DNA of 64,000 nucleotides, taken from contig JAKARB010000001.1 of assembly GCA_021819435.1 (NCBI GenBank), forward strand, positions 496,001-560,000. Reading direction: 5' to 3'. The stretch comes from Pseudomonadota bacterium. Lineage in GTDB: Bacteria > Pseudomonadota > Gammaproteobacteria > Burkholderiales > Burkholderiaceae_C. Below, in pieces: positions 44,808-54,130 of the stretch. The position numbers and the translations under genes were made by a program. How positions within the stretch are numbered: position 1 is the first letter of the stretch; each line of letters opens with the position of its first letter. The notes beneath the pieces are model-generated. The model searched no databases and was not told the DNA's origin. It saw nothing but the letters and a program-made list of their open reading frames with translations.

Positions 44808-45242
44808 TCATTGCAGCGACTTGGGCGGCATGCCATCGAGGCAGTAGTTGATCCCGAACTCGATGGATTGTTTGCGAGGGGCCTGGGCGCCAGGCAGCCA
44901 GATACCGTCTTGCCAGAAGGTCACCTTCAGGCGGCTGCAACCAGGCTGGCGGTAGCGCTTGTCGGTGGTGACGTCGATCGATATGGGGGTGTTGGCCTTG
45001 AAGCGCTGGCTGATGGCGTCGGCAGATTCGCCTGTCAGGGTGCCGTGTGCCTGTCCGTCTGGCGCTTGCAGTGCCATCACCATCAGCACCCTGGCGTCTT
45101 TGACGGGCATTCGATCGGCGGACGGTTCGGGCGATTTCTCAGGCGTTTGCGTTTGTGCTTGGCAAGTCAATGCAAATGCCATCGCCATCGCCGTGATGGC
45201 ATTGACCTTGATCGGTGTCATGAGGTGCTGTGTCATTGGCAA
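44808..45242 (-). CDS. Hypothetical exported protein in the tra operon
   Basis: A 144-residue protein with a signal peptide (about residues 12-29, AITAMAMAFALTCQAQ) and a mature domain with two cysteines in GCSRLKVTFW and GINYCLDGMP that could form a disulfide. No family was recognised. It overlaps traN by 10 bases and lies 10 bases before traF, so it is part of the transfer operon and probably a periplasmic accessory of pilus assembly or mating-pair stability. Confidence 0.72.
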   Translation of the reverse strand: MPMTQHLMTPIKVNAITAMAMAFALTCQAQTQTPEKSPEPSADRMPVKDARVLMVMALQAPDGQAHGTLTGESADAISQRFKANTPISIDVTTDKRYRQPGCSRLKVTFWQDGIWLPGAQAPRKQSIEFGINYCLDGMPPKSLQ

Positions 45243-47557
45243 CGCCCCTGTCCGTAGTAGCAGTTGGGCACCTTTGCGCTGTTGCCGCTTTGGATGGCTC
45301 CCAGGTTCGGGTTGTTGGGCACGATGGAGGCGTAGAACTCGGTGAGGTCCATCGCCGCGAAGTCCAGGCTTTGCAACTGAGGGATGGTGAAGCCTGAGCA
45401 GTCGGGGTTCTGGCCGCTGCCCCAGCCCTTGCCAATCTGCATGCGCCCCTGCTCATTGACGATCCGGGCGAGCTTGCTGTTGAAGCAGCATTTGCCGGTG
45501 GTGTGCTCCAGACAGGACACACAGGCGCCAAGGACACGAAGACAGGATGAGCACCAGCTTCCGGTGGCGTGGCACAGACCCGCGCCTTCCTTCATGGCCA
45601 ACTTGCCCTCTTCTTCGTTGCACGACATCATCGACATGACGATGTAGATCACCACAGCGATGGCCAGCGACCAGGGATCGAACGCGACCACCATGCTGTC
45701 GCCTGCATAGAGCACCGACGATCCGGCGGGCAGAGCGGTGCCGTTGACGGCCACGGTGACGCCGTAACTGGTGAAGGAGCCGCTGAAGCCGCCGCTGGTG
45801 AGCAGTGCGGACATGCCCTGGTAGATGAACTCCCGGTTCTCGGAGTTCATGAGCACGTCGTAGACAAGGCGTGAGCCCACGCCGAAGGTGCTCTGGTTGC
45901 TCATCCCAGCGCCAGCGCTGTCCGAGTCGCAACAATCTTTGAACAGCCGGTCTCGGCAGTGGTTGCCTTCGCCCTTGAAAACCTGCATCAGCTTGGTGTC
46001 CAGGTACACACCGGCTTCTCGGGCGGCTTCCAGCATCGACATGGAGCGGGCAAAGTCCGCGTCGTTCGTGTAGCTCGTGTTGAAGCAACTGTCACCCAGG
46101 CAAAAGACATTGGATGGGCAGTTGGTTGCTGTCGTGATCGTTTGGGCGCTGGCCGGGCAGGTGTAGCTGTCCTGGTAGACCTCGCACATGCCTGTGGCAG
46201 CGTTGGTTTGCTTGCATGTGCTGCTGCCCAGCGTGCAGCCTTGGCTCAGCAAGGGTGCGCATTCGTCTGTGGGGGCACCGGATGTGCAAGAAAGGGTGCG
46301 CTCGTAGGACCAGCAAGCGCGGGTGACGGCTCGGCCATCGATCACCTTGGTGGCGGGGCCATCCACGCACCTGTCGGCTGTGGTGACGGTGCAGCGTCCG
46401 CCTGCTTCGAGTGGGGCGCTCTTGTCATCCCAGACATCGGTTTCGATGTGGTTCATGGTGGGCTGCTGGAAAGACAACGGGATGCTCCAGCCAGAAGCGC
46501 CGACCAGGCTGGCCGCCCCCGCATCCTGAGCACAGCGGGTCTCTGTGCGGCTGACCACGACAGAGGGGCCGCTGTCACAGCCCATGCGGGGGCGGGGCAT
46601 GGTGAGCGTGAAGCAGCGATCGGCCGGGCCCGCCGATTGGATGCGGCTGGACCAGTAAGCCTGCAACTGGTCGCCGCGCACGGTGCCCGTTGGGCAGGCA
46701 TAGACCGGCGTGCCGAACTGGAAGTTGTAGTTGCACTGGCCAGATGAGCAGCCGGATCCAGGCATCATGACCACCTTGAAGGGGCGCCAGCAATGGCCAC
46801 CCCAGTGTGGTGAGAGGTCGGTGACGAATGTAGGTTGGGTGGCTGGCGTGCTGGGCAATTCCAGGTTCTGCCACCCGACGCAGGCCCCGTTGCCACCGGC
46901 AGCGTAGAAGCGAAATTGCTGCAACTGGTCGGTGCGGATGCGGCATTGGGCTTCGGCCACCATGTAGTCGGCACCGTTGCGATTGGCTTGACCATGCGCA
47001 AACCAGTCGCCAGCGGTGCAACTGGGGACGAGTTCGACTTGCACCGTCAGATCCCGCCGGGTGGCGTAGTTGCCCACGCCGTTGTAGCGCTGGCACTGTT
47101 TGGTGACCGCGCCTGCTGGCGTGGTGATGTCGGCGGTGGCGCACCCGCTGTAATACGAGGAGAGACTGCCAAGGGCCAGTGACGGGTTGGCTGCGATATC
47201 GCGTGCACCCATGACAGCGGGGTCGTAAGGCGAAATGGCTGTGCGTGGCGTGTTGGCCGAGTTGAGCGCGCCGCGTTGGGCCTGGCACACCGGGTCATCG
47301 GGCGTGCCGGTGCAGGCGGTGAGGCGCGCGTTGGCCGGGCCTGACAGACTGGGTTGGCCGTAGTAGGCCGCCTCAGCGGGCGTGCGGGTGTATCCCGGCA
47401 CATTGGCCGTTGCATTGGGGACGCTGATCGTGCCCCGAATCACCGGGTTGGCCGCTTGACCAGCGGCGGTGCCTTCTTCGTGTGGCCCAGCCAGGGCCAT
47501 CGTCTGCGTCGTGACGAAGCACCAGAGGGTGAAGCAGGTGACGACTCGGCGCAGCAT
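45233..47557 (-). CDS. traN: Mating pair stabilisation protein TraN
   Basis: A 774-residue outer-membrane protein with a signal peptide (TLWCFVTTQTMALAG) and a very cysteine-rich body: many CXnC repeats, for example CMGCDSG-like GCDSGPSVVVSRTETRC and SWCSSCLRVLGACVSCLEH. The C-terminal part (SMLEAAREAGVYLDTKLMQV, GSGQNPDCSGFTIPQLQSLD) matches TraN. TraN contacts recipient outer-membrane receptors and fixes host range in F-like systems. The dsbC gene in the same operon fits its many disulfides. AGGGATCGTC precedes the ATG. Confidence 0.93.
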   Translation of the reverse strand: MLRRVVTCFTLWCFVTTQTMALAGPHEEGTAAGQAANPVIRGTISVPNATANVPGYTRTPAEAAYYGQPSLSGPANARLTACTGTPDDPVCQAQRGALNSANTPRTAISPYDPAVMGARDIAANPSLALGSLSSYYSGCATADITTPAGAVTKQCQRYNGVGNYATRRDLTVQVELVPSCTAGDWFAHGQANRNGADYMVAEAQCRIRTDQLQQFRFYAAGGNGACVGWQNLELPSTPATQPTFVTDLSPHWGGHCWRPFKVVMMPGSGCSSGQCNYNFQFGTPVYACPTGTVRGDQLQAYWSSRIQSAGPADRCFTLTMPRPRMGCDSGPSVVVSRTETRCAQDAGAASLVGASGWSIPLSFQQPTMNHIETDVWDDKSAPLEAGGRCTVTTADRCVDGPATKVIDGRAVTRACWSYERTLSCTSGAPTDECAPLLSQGCTLGSSTCKQTNAATGMCEVYQDSYTCPASAQTITTATNCPSNVFCLGDSCFNTSYTNDADFARSMSMLEAAREAGVYLDTKLMQVFKGEGNHCRDRLFKDCCDSDSAGAGMSNQSTFGVGSRLVYDVLMNSENREFIYQGMSALLTSGGFSGSFTSYGVTVAVNGTALPAGSSVLYAGDSMVVAFDPWSLAIAVVIYIVMSMMSCNEEEGKLAMKEGAGLCHATGSWCSSCLRVLGACVSCLEHTTGKCCFNSKLARIVNEQGRMQIGKGWGSGQNPDCSGFTIPQLQSLDFAAMDLTEFYASIVPNNPNLGAIQSGNSAKVPNCYYGQGRCQ

Positions 47558-47565
47558 GACGATCC

Positions 47566-48336
47566 CTAACCCTTGAGCCGTTGGATGAAGGCGCTGGCGT
47601 CCTTGCTGAAACGGGGTGTGCGGTGCTGGATGTGTCCCAGGGCGTAGTCCAGGCTCACGTCTCCGGCCAGGCGGACATAGTCATTGGGAGGCGCACAACT
47701 GCCTCGGCCTCCATCACCACAGGGCGTGCTGTCAGCGCCCTCACGCACCAGCACAAAACTGGGCACCTGTGTGATGGCGTAGCGCTCGAAGGCTTGCGGA
47801 TCGATCTGGAAGGCCACCGACTGACCCGCCAACAATGCCTGTGTTCGCGTGACGGTGTCACGCAGGGAGCCATTGAACAGGCCTCTGATCAGCAGGGATG
47901 CCTTGGTACGTGCCGCTTGGCTGACAAGTCTCTTGAGGGTGGCCTCGGGCATCGACAGGCTGATGAACACCATCAGGATCGGGCCACCACTCAGAATGGT
48001 GCTGGGTGGCTGGGCGGCTTTCATCTGCAGGGCGTAGGCTTTGGACAGCGCTTCGAGGTCCACAGGCACTTTGACTTGAGGCTGTGGGAGTACGTCAATT
48101 CTTGGGCCTGCTGTGTTGGGCACACGTTCCAAGTCAGCGGCGCTGGGCACGCCGTGCGCTTTCTGCGCCCGCTCGATGTCGTTGTCCGTGATGGTGGGTT
48201 GCGCGCGCCTGGCCCGAGCCATGTCTTCATCGGTGATGACCGGCGAGGTTTGGGCCTGTGCGCTCAGCGCAAGCAGCATGGACAGGCCAAGACCGAAGCC
48301 CCAGCGTGAAGGTTGATGGAAGTCAGAAGCCGACAC
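47566..48336 (-). CDS. trbC: F-type pilus assembly protein TrbC
   Basis: A 256-residue exported protein. A signal peptide (GFGLGLSMLLALSAQAQ) is followed by a linker and the TrbC_Ftype domain with a thioredoxin-like core but no CXXC (ILMVFISLSMPEATLKRLVS, YAITQVPSFVLVREGA). It acts with TraW in F-pilus assembly. It overlaps traU by 14 bases and is 8 bases before traN. Confidence 0.9.
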   Translation of the reverse strand: MSASDFHQPSRWGFGLGLSMLLALSAQAQTSPVITDEDMARARRAQPTITDNDIERAQKAHGVPSAADLERVPNTAGPRIDVLPQPQVKVPVDLEALSKAYALQMKAAQPPSTILSGGPILMVFISLSMPEATLKRLVSQAARTKASLLIRGLFNGSLRDTVTRTQALLAGQSVAFQIDPQAFERYAITQVPSFVLVREGADSTPCGDGGRGSCAPPNDYVRLAGDVSLDYALGHIQHRTPRFSKDASAFIQRLKG

Positions 48337-49375
48337 AGCAGTTCCTTTTGCGAAACAACATGAAGGCGAAGTCTTCGCCGCGCACGGGGTATTCCTTGCC
48401 GGCCCCCCAGATCACCGTGCTGCGCCCGAAAGGCTGGCAGCACCTGCCGCCGTCCTTTTCAGTGTTGGGGATGGGGTAGGTGAGTTGTGTCTTGTAGGCC
48501 GTCTTGTCCATGACGGGCTCGAAGTAGGGGCCACACAGGCCGGGCGTGCCATGCCACCCCCATGCGATCAACTCACGGTGCATCTTGGCGGTCAGGCGCT
48601 GGGCCAGCAGAACGGCTGTGCGAACGCCGCCCAAGTGGTAGGGCACCTGGCCATCCAGTGGGTAAATGCCGCCCTGGCATCCGGCACACCAGAACAGTTC
48701 CTTGATGCCAAAGCCCAGTGAGGCGGCCACGCAATCGGCGGCGCAAGCGGCAATCGCGATGGGGTTGGCGAACAGCACCGCATCGGGGTTGAGGATCAGG
48801 GTCAACTCGTCGTCGCTCCACAGCGGATCGACCTCGGTGAGGTAGGCCAGATCGAAGCCGCCCTTTTCCAGGCAGGGGAAGTCGGTCACGACCTCCAGCC
48901 AATAGAGCATCGGGTTCACATAGAAATGGGCCTGGTAGAAGCTGCCGCCATCGCCGTCGCCTTCAGCGTGGGTGAAGCGTGCGGCCTCCGGGGCAGGCAG
49001 GCCTGGGTTCAGATCGATGCCGCCCAGTGAGGTCAGGCAGAACGGTTTGCGCACCACTTCGACATGGCGAGCCGGTTCCCAAAAGCCGATCGACAAACCG
49101 ATGACCGGGTTCACGCCGCAACTGCACACAGGGCTGCCCGGGTTGGCAATGTCTTCCTGGCCACCAAAGTTGGCGATGGGGATGCTGCCCAGGCTGATGG
49201 GCAGGATGCAGCTCCAGCAGATGTCTGTGACGGGGTTGGGGAACTTGCCGGTGCAGGTGGCAATGCCCGCCGCGTGGCTGTGCTGGCTGGTCATGGCCAG
49301 CCAGCAAATCAACAGGATCGCCGCGATGTGATCCCACGATGGGCGCAATCTGGCGTTTGGCGTGGTCCGGGTCAT
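48323..49375 (-). CDS. traU: Conjugal transfer protein TraU
   Basis: A 350-residue periplasmic protein with a signal peptide (residues about 14-35) and a cysteine-rich mature sequence typical of TraU: CTGKFPNPVTDICWSCILPI, CSCGVNPVIGLSIGFWEPAR and CAGCQGGIYPLDG, ending in a Cys pair. TraU is needed for efficient DNA transfer and pilus assembly. It overlaps traW by ATGA and trbC by 14 bases. Confidence 0.95.
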   Translation of the reverse strand: MTRTTPNARLRPSWDHIAAILLICWLAMTSQHSHAAGIATCTGKFPNPVTDICWSCILPISLGSIPIANFGGQEDIANPGSPVCSCGVNPVIGLSIGFWEPARHVEVVRKPFCLTSLGGIDLNPGLPAPEAARFTHAEGDGDGGSFYQAHFYVNPMLYWLEVVTDFPCLEKGGFDLAYLTEVDPLWSDDELTLILNPDAVLFANPIAIAACAADCVAASLGFGIKELFWCAGCQGGIYPLDGQVPYHLGGVRTAVLLAQRLTAKMHRELIAWGWHGTPGLCGPYFEPVMDKTAYKTQLTYPIPNTEKDGGRCCQPFGRSTVIWGAGKEYPVRGEDFAFMLFRKRNCCVGF

Positions 49376-50022
49376 GGCGTCACCTCCAACTCATCCACGC
49401 GCAGTCGCTTGCCTTCCTGAGAGACCAGGGCGGGCACCTGTGCGATGCCCAGGCGCCGGGTCAGCACGCCTTGCTGGTCGTAGTAAACCGGCGTGCGCCA
49501 GGCTTTCATCAGGTCCAGATAGGATCCAGCGGTCAGGATCGCCTTGACCTGGCCCCGGTAGCGCTGGATCAACTCCCGTGCACGCCTCACCTGTCGTGCA
49601 TCACGGGCGTCGAAGAACAGCAGGCGTCTGGACAGGGACACCACGTCCAGCGGGTTGTGGCGCGAGCCAGCGGCAAACATCAGGTGCCCCTGGGGATCCA
49701 GGATGTTGCGATCCAGCGTGAAGCTGGGATCGAAGTAGTAGGTGCGCGGTTGTTGTGTGGTGCGCAGCCCTGCCACAGGCTGTGGCTGGCGCACGGCCTG
49801 AATGCCGCGCTCACGGGCTTGCTCCTGCAGTCGAGCCAGTTCACCACTGGCTTGCTCTTCTCGCAGGCGTTGCGTGATGAAGTCCAGCAGGTTGGCTTCG
49901 CTGATCGGGTAGGTCGGACCGATGCTGCCCAGGTCCACGCCCCAAGCGCATGAGCCCACACCTGCGCATGCCATGCTCAGCAGGCAGGCCATCACCATCA
50001 CATGTGGGCCCGTGGGTTTCAT
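49372..50022 (-). CDS. traW: Type-F conjugative pilus assembly protein TraW
   Basis: A 216-residue exported protein with a signal peptide (MVMACLLSMACAGVGSCAWG). It has the family segments LGSIGPTYPISEANLLDFIT, RTYYFDPSFTLDRNILDPQG and LLFFDARDARQVRRARELIQ, followed by VPALVSQEGKRLRVDELEV. The start at 50022 overlaps the upstream stop by ATGA and is preferred over 50043. TraW interacts with TrbC in pilus assembly. Confidence 0.93.
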   Translation of the reverse strand: MKPTGPHVMVMACLLSMACAGVGSCAWGVDLGSIGPTYPISEANLLDFITQRLREEQASGELARLQEQARERGIQAVRQPQPVAGLRTTQQPRTYYFDPSFTLDRNILDPQGHLMFAAGSRHNPLDVVSLSRRLLFFDARDARQVRRARELIQRYRGQVKAILTAGSYLDLMKAWRTPVYYDQQGVLTRRLGIAQVPALVSQEGKRLRVDELEVTP

Positions 50023-50513
50023 GGCTGACCCTGACCGTCGCAACGGATGCGTTGAGAGAGTTGGTTCAGCAGGGCGTCACGCTGCGCCAACTGGTTGGGG
50101 TGGCTGGCACTGACCATGGCCATGAGGACAGGGTCACCGCTGCCCTGGGCAATGGCCTTGCGCAACTCCAGTGCAGTGAGGGGGCGCCCGCAGCGTTGCG
50201 CGAACGCCTGCAAATAGGCCTGGGCGCCGTCGCGGGCGGCAGGCGAGATTTGCGCCAGCAGTGCCAGGTAGTCCTCCAGTGGCACGTCGTCTGGCGTGGA
50301 CGCAGGCGTGCTGGTGCTTTGAGTGACGGGGCTGCTGTGGGCGCGACTTTCGGCCAGATGTGGGGCCGGTTGCTTGATTGCAAGCTGGGCCTGAACGTGG
50401 GCTGCAGATGCCAAGCCAGCGATCCAGATGCACAGGATCAAGCGAGGCACAGAGTGGCGCACGTCATTGCGGCCATGGCGGTGTCGCTGGAGGTGGCTTG
50501 GCAAGGCTTGCAT
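50019..50513 (-). CDS. Hypothetical exported protein between the signal peptidase and traW
   Basis: A 164-residue protein with a late signal peptide or membrane anchor (residues about 24-42, LILCIWIAGLASAAHVQAQ), a Ser/Thr/Pro-rich linker and a helical C-terminal domain (ARDGAQAYLQAFAQRCGRPL) with two cysteines. The family is not recognised. GAGGAGCATGAC precedes the ATG. It overlaps traW by ATGA, which places it firmly inside the transfer operon. Confidence 0.72.
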   Translation of the reverse strand: MQALPSHLQRHRHGRNDVRHSVPRLILCIWIAGLASAAHVQAQLAIKQPAPHLAESRAHSSPVTQSTSTPASTPDDVPLEDYLALLAQISPAARDGAQAYLQAFAQRCGRPLTALELRKAIAQGSGDPVLMAMVSASHPNQLAQRDALLNQLSQRIRCDGQGQP

Positions 50514-50523
50514 GTCATGCTCC

Positions 50524-51129
50524 TCAGAACAGGGGCCGCACGAGCCCGATGACCTGCTCGGCGCGAACCAGACCGCTGCTGCGGTAGCGCGAATCAAAGC
50601 TGTCTGGGCTGCTGCCCTGGACGTAGTAGCTGCCCGGTGGGATCACCGTGGGCTGAATGGGATCAAGCGCACGGTGGTCAAAGGTCTGAGACTTGGCATG
50701 CCCCACCGCCTCGCCGTTGATCAACACCCTGCGGTCTTGGACAGTGACGGTGTCACCAGGCAGGCCCTTGACCATCTTGAAAAAGGGCTGGCCGCGTAGC
50801 CCCGGGTAGAGCTGCTGAGCATCGCCAGCGAAGGCAAACAGGATGTAGTCGCCACGGTGCAAGGTGGGCGGCGCAGACTGTGTCCAGGTCACCCGATAGG
50901 CCACACGGTAAGGCAGGCTGGGCGTCCAGTTGAAGACAATGGGCAGGCGCGGGGTGGGATCCAGGAACAGCCGGACATAGGCCAGCGCCCAGATGGCGAA
51001 CACGGGGAGGTAGAGGTACCAGCGGCGACGCATGTGGGCCAGTTGCTCGGAACAGGATTGCCGGGCTTGGCGATAGCGGCGCACATGCCAGGGCAAGGGC
51101 GGCGGGATGCGGACGATCTGCAAGGTCAT
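50524..51129 (-). CDS. TraF/TrhF-type S26 signal peptidase
   Basis: A 201-residue membrane protease. A single transmembrane helix (about residues 37-57) precedes the S26 domain. The nucleophile is probably Ser in NWTPSLPYRVAYRV, and the general base Lys lies in FFKMVKGLPGDTVTV, followed by PPGSYYVQGSSPDSFDSRY. The family processes conjugative pilins, and TraA here has a long leader suited to cleavage. It overlaps trbI by ATGA; the start at 51129 is preferred over 51219. Confidence 0.87.
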   Translation of the reverse strand: MTLQIVRIPPPLPWHVRRYRQARQSCSEQLAHMRRRWYLYLPVFAIWALAYVRLFLDPTPRLPIVFNWTPSLPYRVAYRVTWTQSAPPTLHRGDYILFAFAGDAQQLYPGLRGQPFFKMVKGLPGDTVTVQDRRVLINGEAVGHAKSQTFDHRALDPIQPTVIPPGSYYVQGSSPDSFDSRYRSSGLVRAEQVIGLVRPLF

Positions 51130-51497
51130 GGCATCCCCACTTTCTGGCGCAACTGGGCCGTCAGATCCACGGTATGGGGTGTCGGCCCCGCGACAGCGCC
51201 TTTGAGCACCACCAGGCATGCGCAGTCGCGGGGCAATTCCTCCAGCGCAATGGGCAGGCGTTGGGCGAACGTGCGTGCCATCAGCATGGCTTTTTGCCGA
51301 TCGTCTTCCGAGCCCGCCTTGGTGAGCAGTTGTGTGAACTCGGCTTCCTTTTGCCGGTACACCTCGGCCACATCGACCATGCCGATGCGCAGCGCTGGGC
51401 GGACCACCGTGCGGTCATAGAGCAGCAAGGCGGCAGCGACCACGATCAGGGTGAGCAGCAGTTGCACCAGGGCAGGGATGAAATCAGGGGCTTTCAT
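51126..51497 (-). CDS. trbI: Type-F conjugative transfer protein TrbI
   Basis: A 123-residue protein with one N-terminal transmembrane helix (LVQLLLTLIVVAAALLLYDR) and a small periplasmic domain (MVDVAEVYRQKEAEFTQLL). Position directly after traC and before the signal peptidase and traW genes, as well as size, fit F-type TrbI, which influences pilus outgrowth and retraction. Both ends overlap neighbours by ATGA. It should not be confused with the unrelated VirB10-type TrbI. Confidence 0.83.
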   Translation of the reverse strand: MKAPDFIPALVQLLLTLIVVAAALLLYDRTVVRPALRIGMVDVAEVYRQKEAEFTQLLTKAGSEDDRQKAMLMARTFAQRLPIALEELPRDCACLVVLKGAVAGPTPHTVDLTAQLRQKVGMP

Positions 51498-54109
51498 ACG
51501 GTGTGCCCCCGGCGCCGCAGCAGTTCGGTGATGGCGGCATCGATGCTCAGGCCTTGCGCACGCAGCTCGTCGATGGGCGCGTTGTCCTCCAGCTTGTTGG
51601 AAAACAGCAGGTGTGTGGCCGGATCCAGGATGTTGCGTGCCACGCCTTCGCCCACCGGGGAGGAGATGTACAGCTCGGAGTACACGCCCGCCTCGGTCCT
51701 CAGTGAGTTCAACAAGCGCTTCTTGGGCTCATCCATGGTCAGGCGGCCCTTGCGGTCCAGCATCTCGATGGATTCGGGCTTCTGGCGCAACAGAAACACC
51801 CAGTCCGAGCAGTTGAACGCGGCTTCCATTTGGGCCGAGCCATAGAAGTCGTCAGCGCTCTGAGTTGCCGTGCCCAAGGCCCCGCCGTATTTGCGGGCCC
51901 GGCGGGCCGCTTCTTCGATCACAGCGGCCTTGACGGGGTCATCGGCCCCGATGTCGCCCAGTTGCTGCTTGAGCTCATCAATGAACAGCACCTTGCGCCG
52001 GTTGCGGCTGAGGTACATCTCGCCGGTGATCTGGTGCAGCAGCAGGATGTTGACGACGGCGTGCAGGTCGGGGCGGCGCTTGAGTTCCTCGTTTTCGATG
52101 ACGATGAAGTCGTTGCTGAAATCGACGTTGCTGGGTCCTTCGAAGAATCGCTCGTACTGGCCGCCTCGGGTGTAGGGGTTGAGCATCACGGCCAGGTCCT
52201 TGATGCGCTGATCGTTGACAAGGCCCAAGGCTTCGATGTTGCCGGTCTTGAAGGCCTCGCGCAGGGCCGTGATGGTCAGGTCGTTGCCGTGCTCGGCGAA
52301 CAGCTTGAGCACCATGGCCGAGATGGCCTTGTACTGCACCTCTTCCAGCGTGTGCTGCATGGAGCACATCTTGGAGATGGCCGGCACCAGCATGTCGATG
52401 TCCTCGTGGATGTCAACGATGTTGGTGAAGGGGTTCAGGCAGATGTCCACATCGGGGCGGAACTCGATGTAGGTGCCCTTGGCCTTGCGGCACAGCTTCT
52501 CGAAGGAGCGGCCCAGGTCCAGCATCCAGACCTTGGCGTCGATGGCCCGGTAGGACCAGGCCATCTCGTTCATCAGCACCGACTTGCCCGAACCCGGTGC
52601 GCCGATGATGGCGAAGTTGTAGTTGCCCAGGTCGTTGTCGAAGATGTCCAGGGTCATCAGCTGCCCACGACGCCCGCCGAACACCAGGGCGGGTGTGCGT
52701 GTGCCGCGCCACTCGGCGATCAGGGGTGCCAGGTGGATGGCGTTGGCCATGGTCTTGCGCGACACGCGACGCATCTTGGCCAGGTCGCCATGGAAGCGTG
52801 GCGTCAAGGTCATGGGCAGGCTGGCCAGCAGCGCCTGGCGGTGCATGTACACGTCGGCATTGAGCTGAAAGCCACGGCCACGCCAGATGGCGTTGGCCGC
52901 TTCGTGGGCCGCCACCGCCTTGCGCGGTGGCGAGAAGATGGCCAACTGGTGGTACAGGCTGACCAGGCTGCCTCCGGTGTCGATGGCCTGGGCGGCAGCG
53001 GTCCAGTCCTGCAGCTTCTTGCCCACGTCCGGCATCACGTCGGCCATCTTGCTTTTGGCGTTCTGCGTGGCGCGCACATGGTTGGCGGTGACCGTGGCCT
53101 TGGTGGCATTGGGGTCGAGCACATGCACGCCCATGGTCAGCAAGAAGGGCGCGCTGTACTGCAGGGCGGGCTGCATCAGGTCGCCGATCAGCGAGCCCAT
53201 CTGCCAAAGGGCGAAGCGCTCCGGGAAGGACTTGATGGAGTAAAAGCGCGCCTCCAGTTCGTCCGATCCGGTCTCCTTCCACAGGCGCAGGCCGCTGGGG
53301 GTGGGATCCTGGATGGTGTCGAAGTCGATGATCTGGTCGCGCAGTTCGCGCCCATCGTCGTAATGCAGGTCCGGCGCGTCGGTCTGCGAGATGCGGTCAG
53401 GGTTGGTGAACAACGCGCACCAGTTGATCAGGTCAGCGGCATCACAGACACGGTTGGGCAGGGAGGCCGAGCGCAGCGTGGAGGCCATGGACTCGCGCTG
53501 GGCCATCACCTCTTCGCGCTTGGTCATGTCCTGGGCGTCACCGGGCAGGGTGACGCTGAGCATCAGGCGGAAGTCCCGGATCGTGTAGTGAAAGCCCGAG
53601 GTCAGCGAGGATTGCGCGCCTCGCAGCAGGTGGCCTACGCGTTGGCGGGCCAGGGTGTGGAAGAGGTTGTCGTTGCGGGCAGGTCTCCCCCAGTGTTTGG
53701 CCTTGTCGGCCTGGTCCTCGTCTTCCACTCGCAAGTTGGCATAGCGGCGCAACTGACCGCGCACGTGAGGTGAGGCGAACAGGTGGAACTGGATGCCCGC
53801 GCCCGTCGGGCAGTTGGCGTACAGCGAGATCAGCACCTCGGCCATGCGTTCATCCGCGCCCGACTGCGGCATGACCTCCAGCATGAAGCCCAGGCCGTCG
53901 CGGTTGACGAAGATCTTTTCATCGGCGAGGTAGGCGGAGTAGGGTAGCCACGCGGCGAATTGCTCTGCCGGTGTGTCAGGCGGCGCGCCCAGGCCCATGG
54001 CTTCGAACAGGCCTGGGCGTGCGGGCCTGCGCACAGTACGGGCCGCGTCCATGGATACGCTGGCTGCTGTCGTGACCGTTGAGGTGGCTGTGGCTGAGGG
54101 GGTGGGCAT
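51494..54109 (-). CDS. traC: Conjugative transfer ATPase TraC (VirB4 family)
   Basis: An 871-residue cytoplasmic ATPase that powers pilus assembly. An N-terminal TraC_F_IV domain (LGFMLEVMPQSGADERMAEV) precedes the nucleotide-binding domain, with Walker A IIGAPGSGKSVLMNEM near residue 501 and Walker B KVLFIDELKQQLGD near 705. TQSADDFYGSAQ and FLLRQKPESIEML are further landmarks of this group. It follows traV by 21 bases and is coupled to trbI by an ATGA overlap. Length is typical. Confidence 0.96.
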   Translation of the reverse strand: MPTPSATATSTVTTAASVSMDAARTVRRPARPGLFEAMGLGAPPDTPAEQFAAWLPYSAYLADEKIFVNRDGLGFMLEVMPQSGADERMAEVLISLYANCPTGAGIQFHLFASPHVRGQLRRYANLRVEDEDQADKAKHWGRPARNDNLFHTLARQRVGHLLRGAQSSLTSGFHYTIRDFRLMLSVTLPGDAQDMTKREEVMAQRESMASTLRSASLPNRVCDAADLINWCALFTNPDRISQTDAPDLHYDDGRELRDQIIDFDTIQDPTPSGLRLWKETGSDELEARFYSIKSFPERFALWQMGSLIGDLMQPALQYSAPFLLTMGVHVLDPNATKATVTANHVRATQNAKSKMADVMPDVGKKLQDWTAAAQAIDTGGSLVSLYHQLAIFSPPRKAVAAHEAANAIWRGRGFQLNADVYMHRQALLASLPMTLTPRFHGDLAKMRRVSRKTMANAIHLAPLIAEWRGTRTPALVFGGRRGQLMTLDIFDNDLGNYNFAIIGAPGSGKSVLMNEMAWSYRAIDAKVWMLDLGRSFEKLCRKAKGTYIEFRPDVDICLNPFTNIVDIHEDIDMLVPAISKMCSMQHTLEEVQYKAISAMVLKLFAEHGNDLTITALREAFKTGNIEALGLVNDQRIKDLAVMLNPYTRGGQYERFFEGPSNVDFSNDFIVIENEELKRRPDLHAVVNILLLHQITGEMYLSRNRRKVLFIDELKQQLGDIGADDPVKAAVIEEAARRARKYGGALGTATQSADDFYGSAQMEAAFNCSDWVFLLRQKPESIEMLDRKGRLTMDEPKKRLLNSLRTEAGVYSELYISSPVGEGVARNILDPATHLLFSNKLEDNAPIDELRAQGLSIDAAITELLRRRGHTV

Positions 54110-54130
54110 GGCGCAACCTTTGAGGGAGGT

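Noticed and set aside
51830-53773. 647-codon open frame antisense to traC
   Set aside because: TraC with Walker motifs is clear on the other strand. The antisense frame has no family match.
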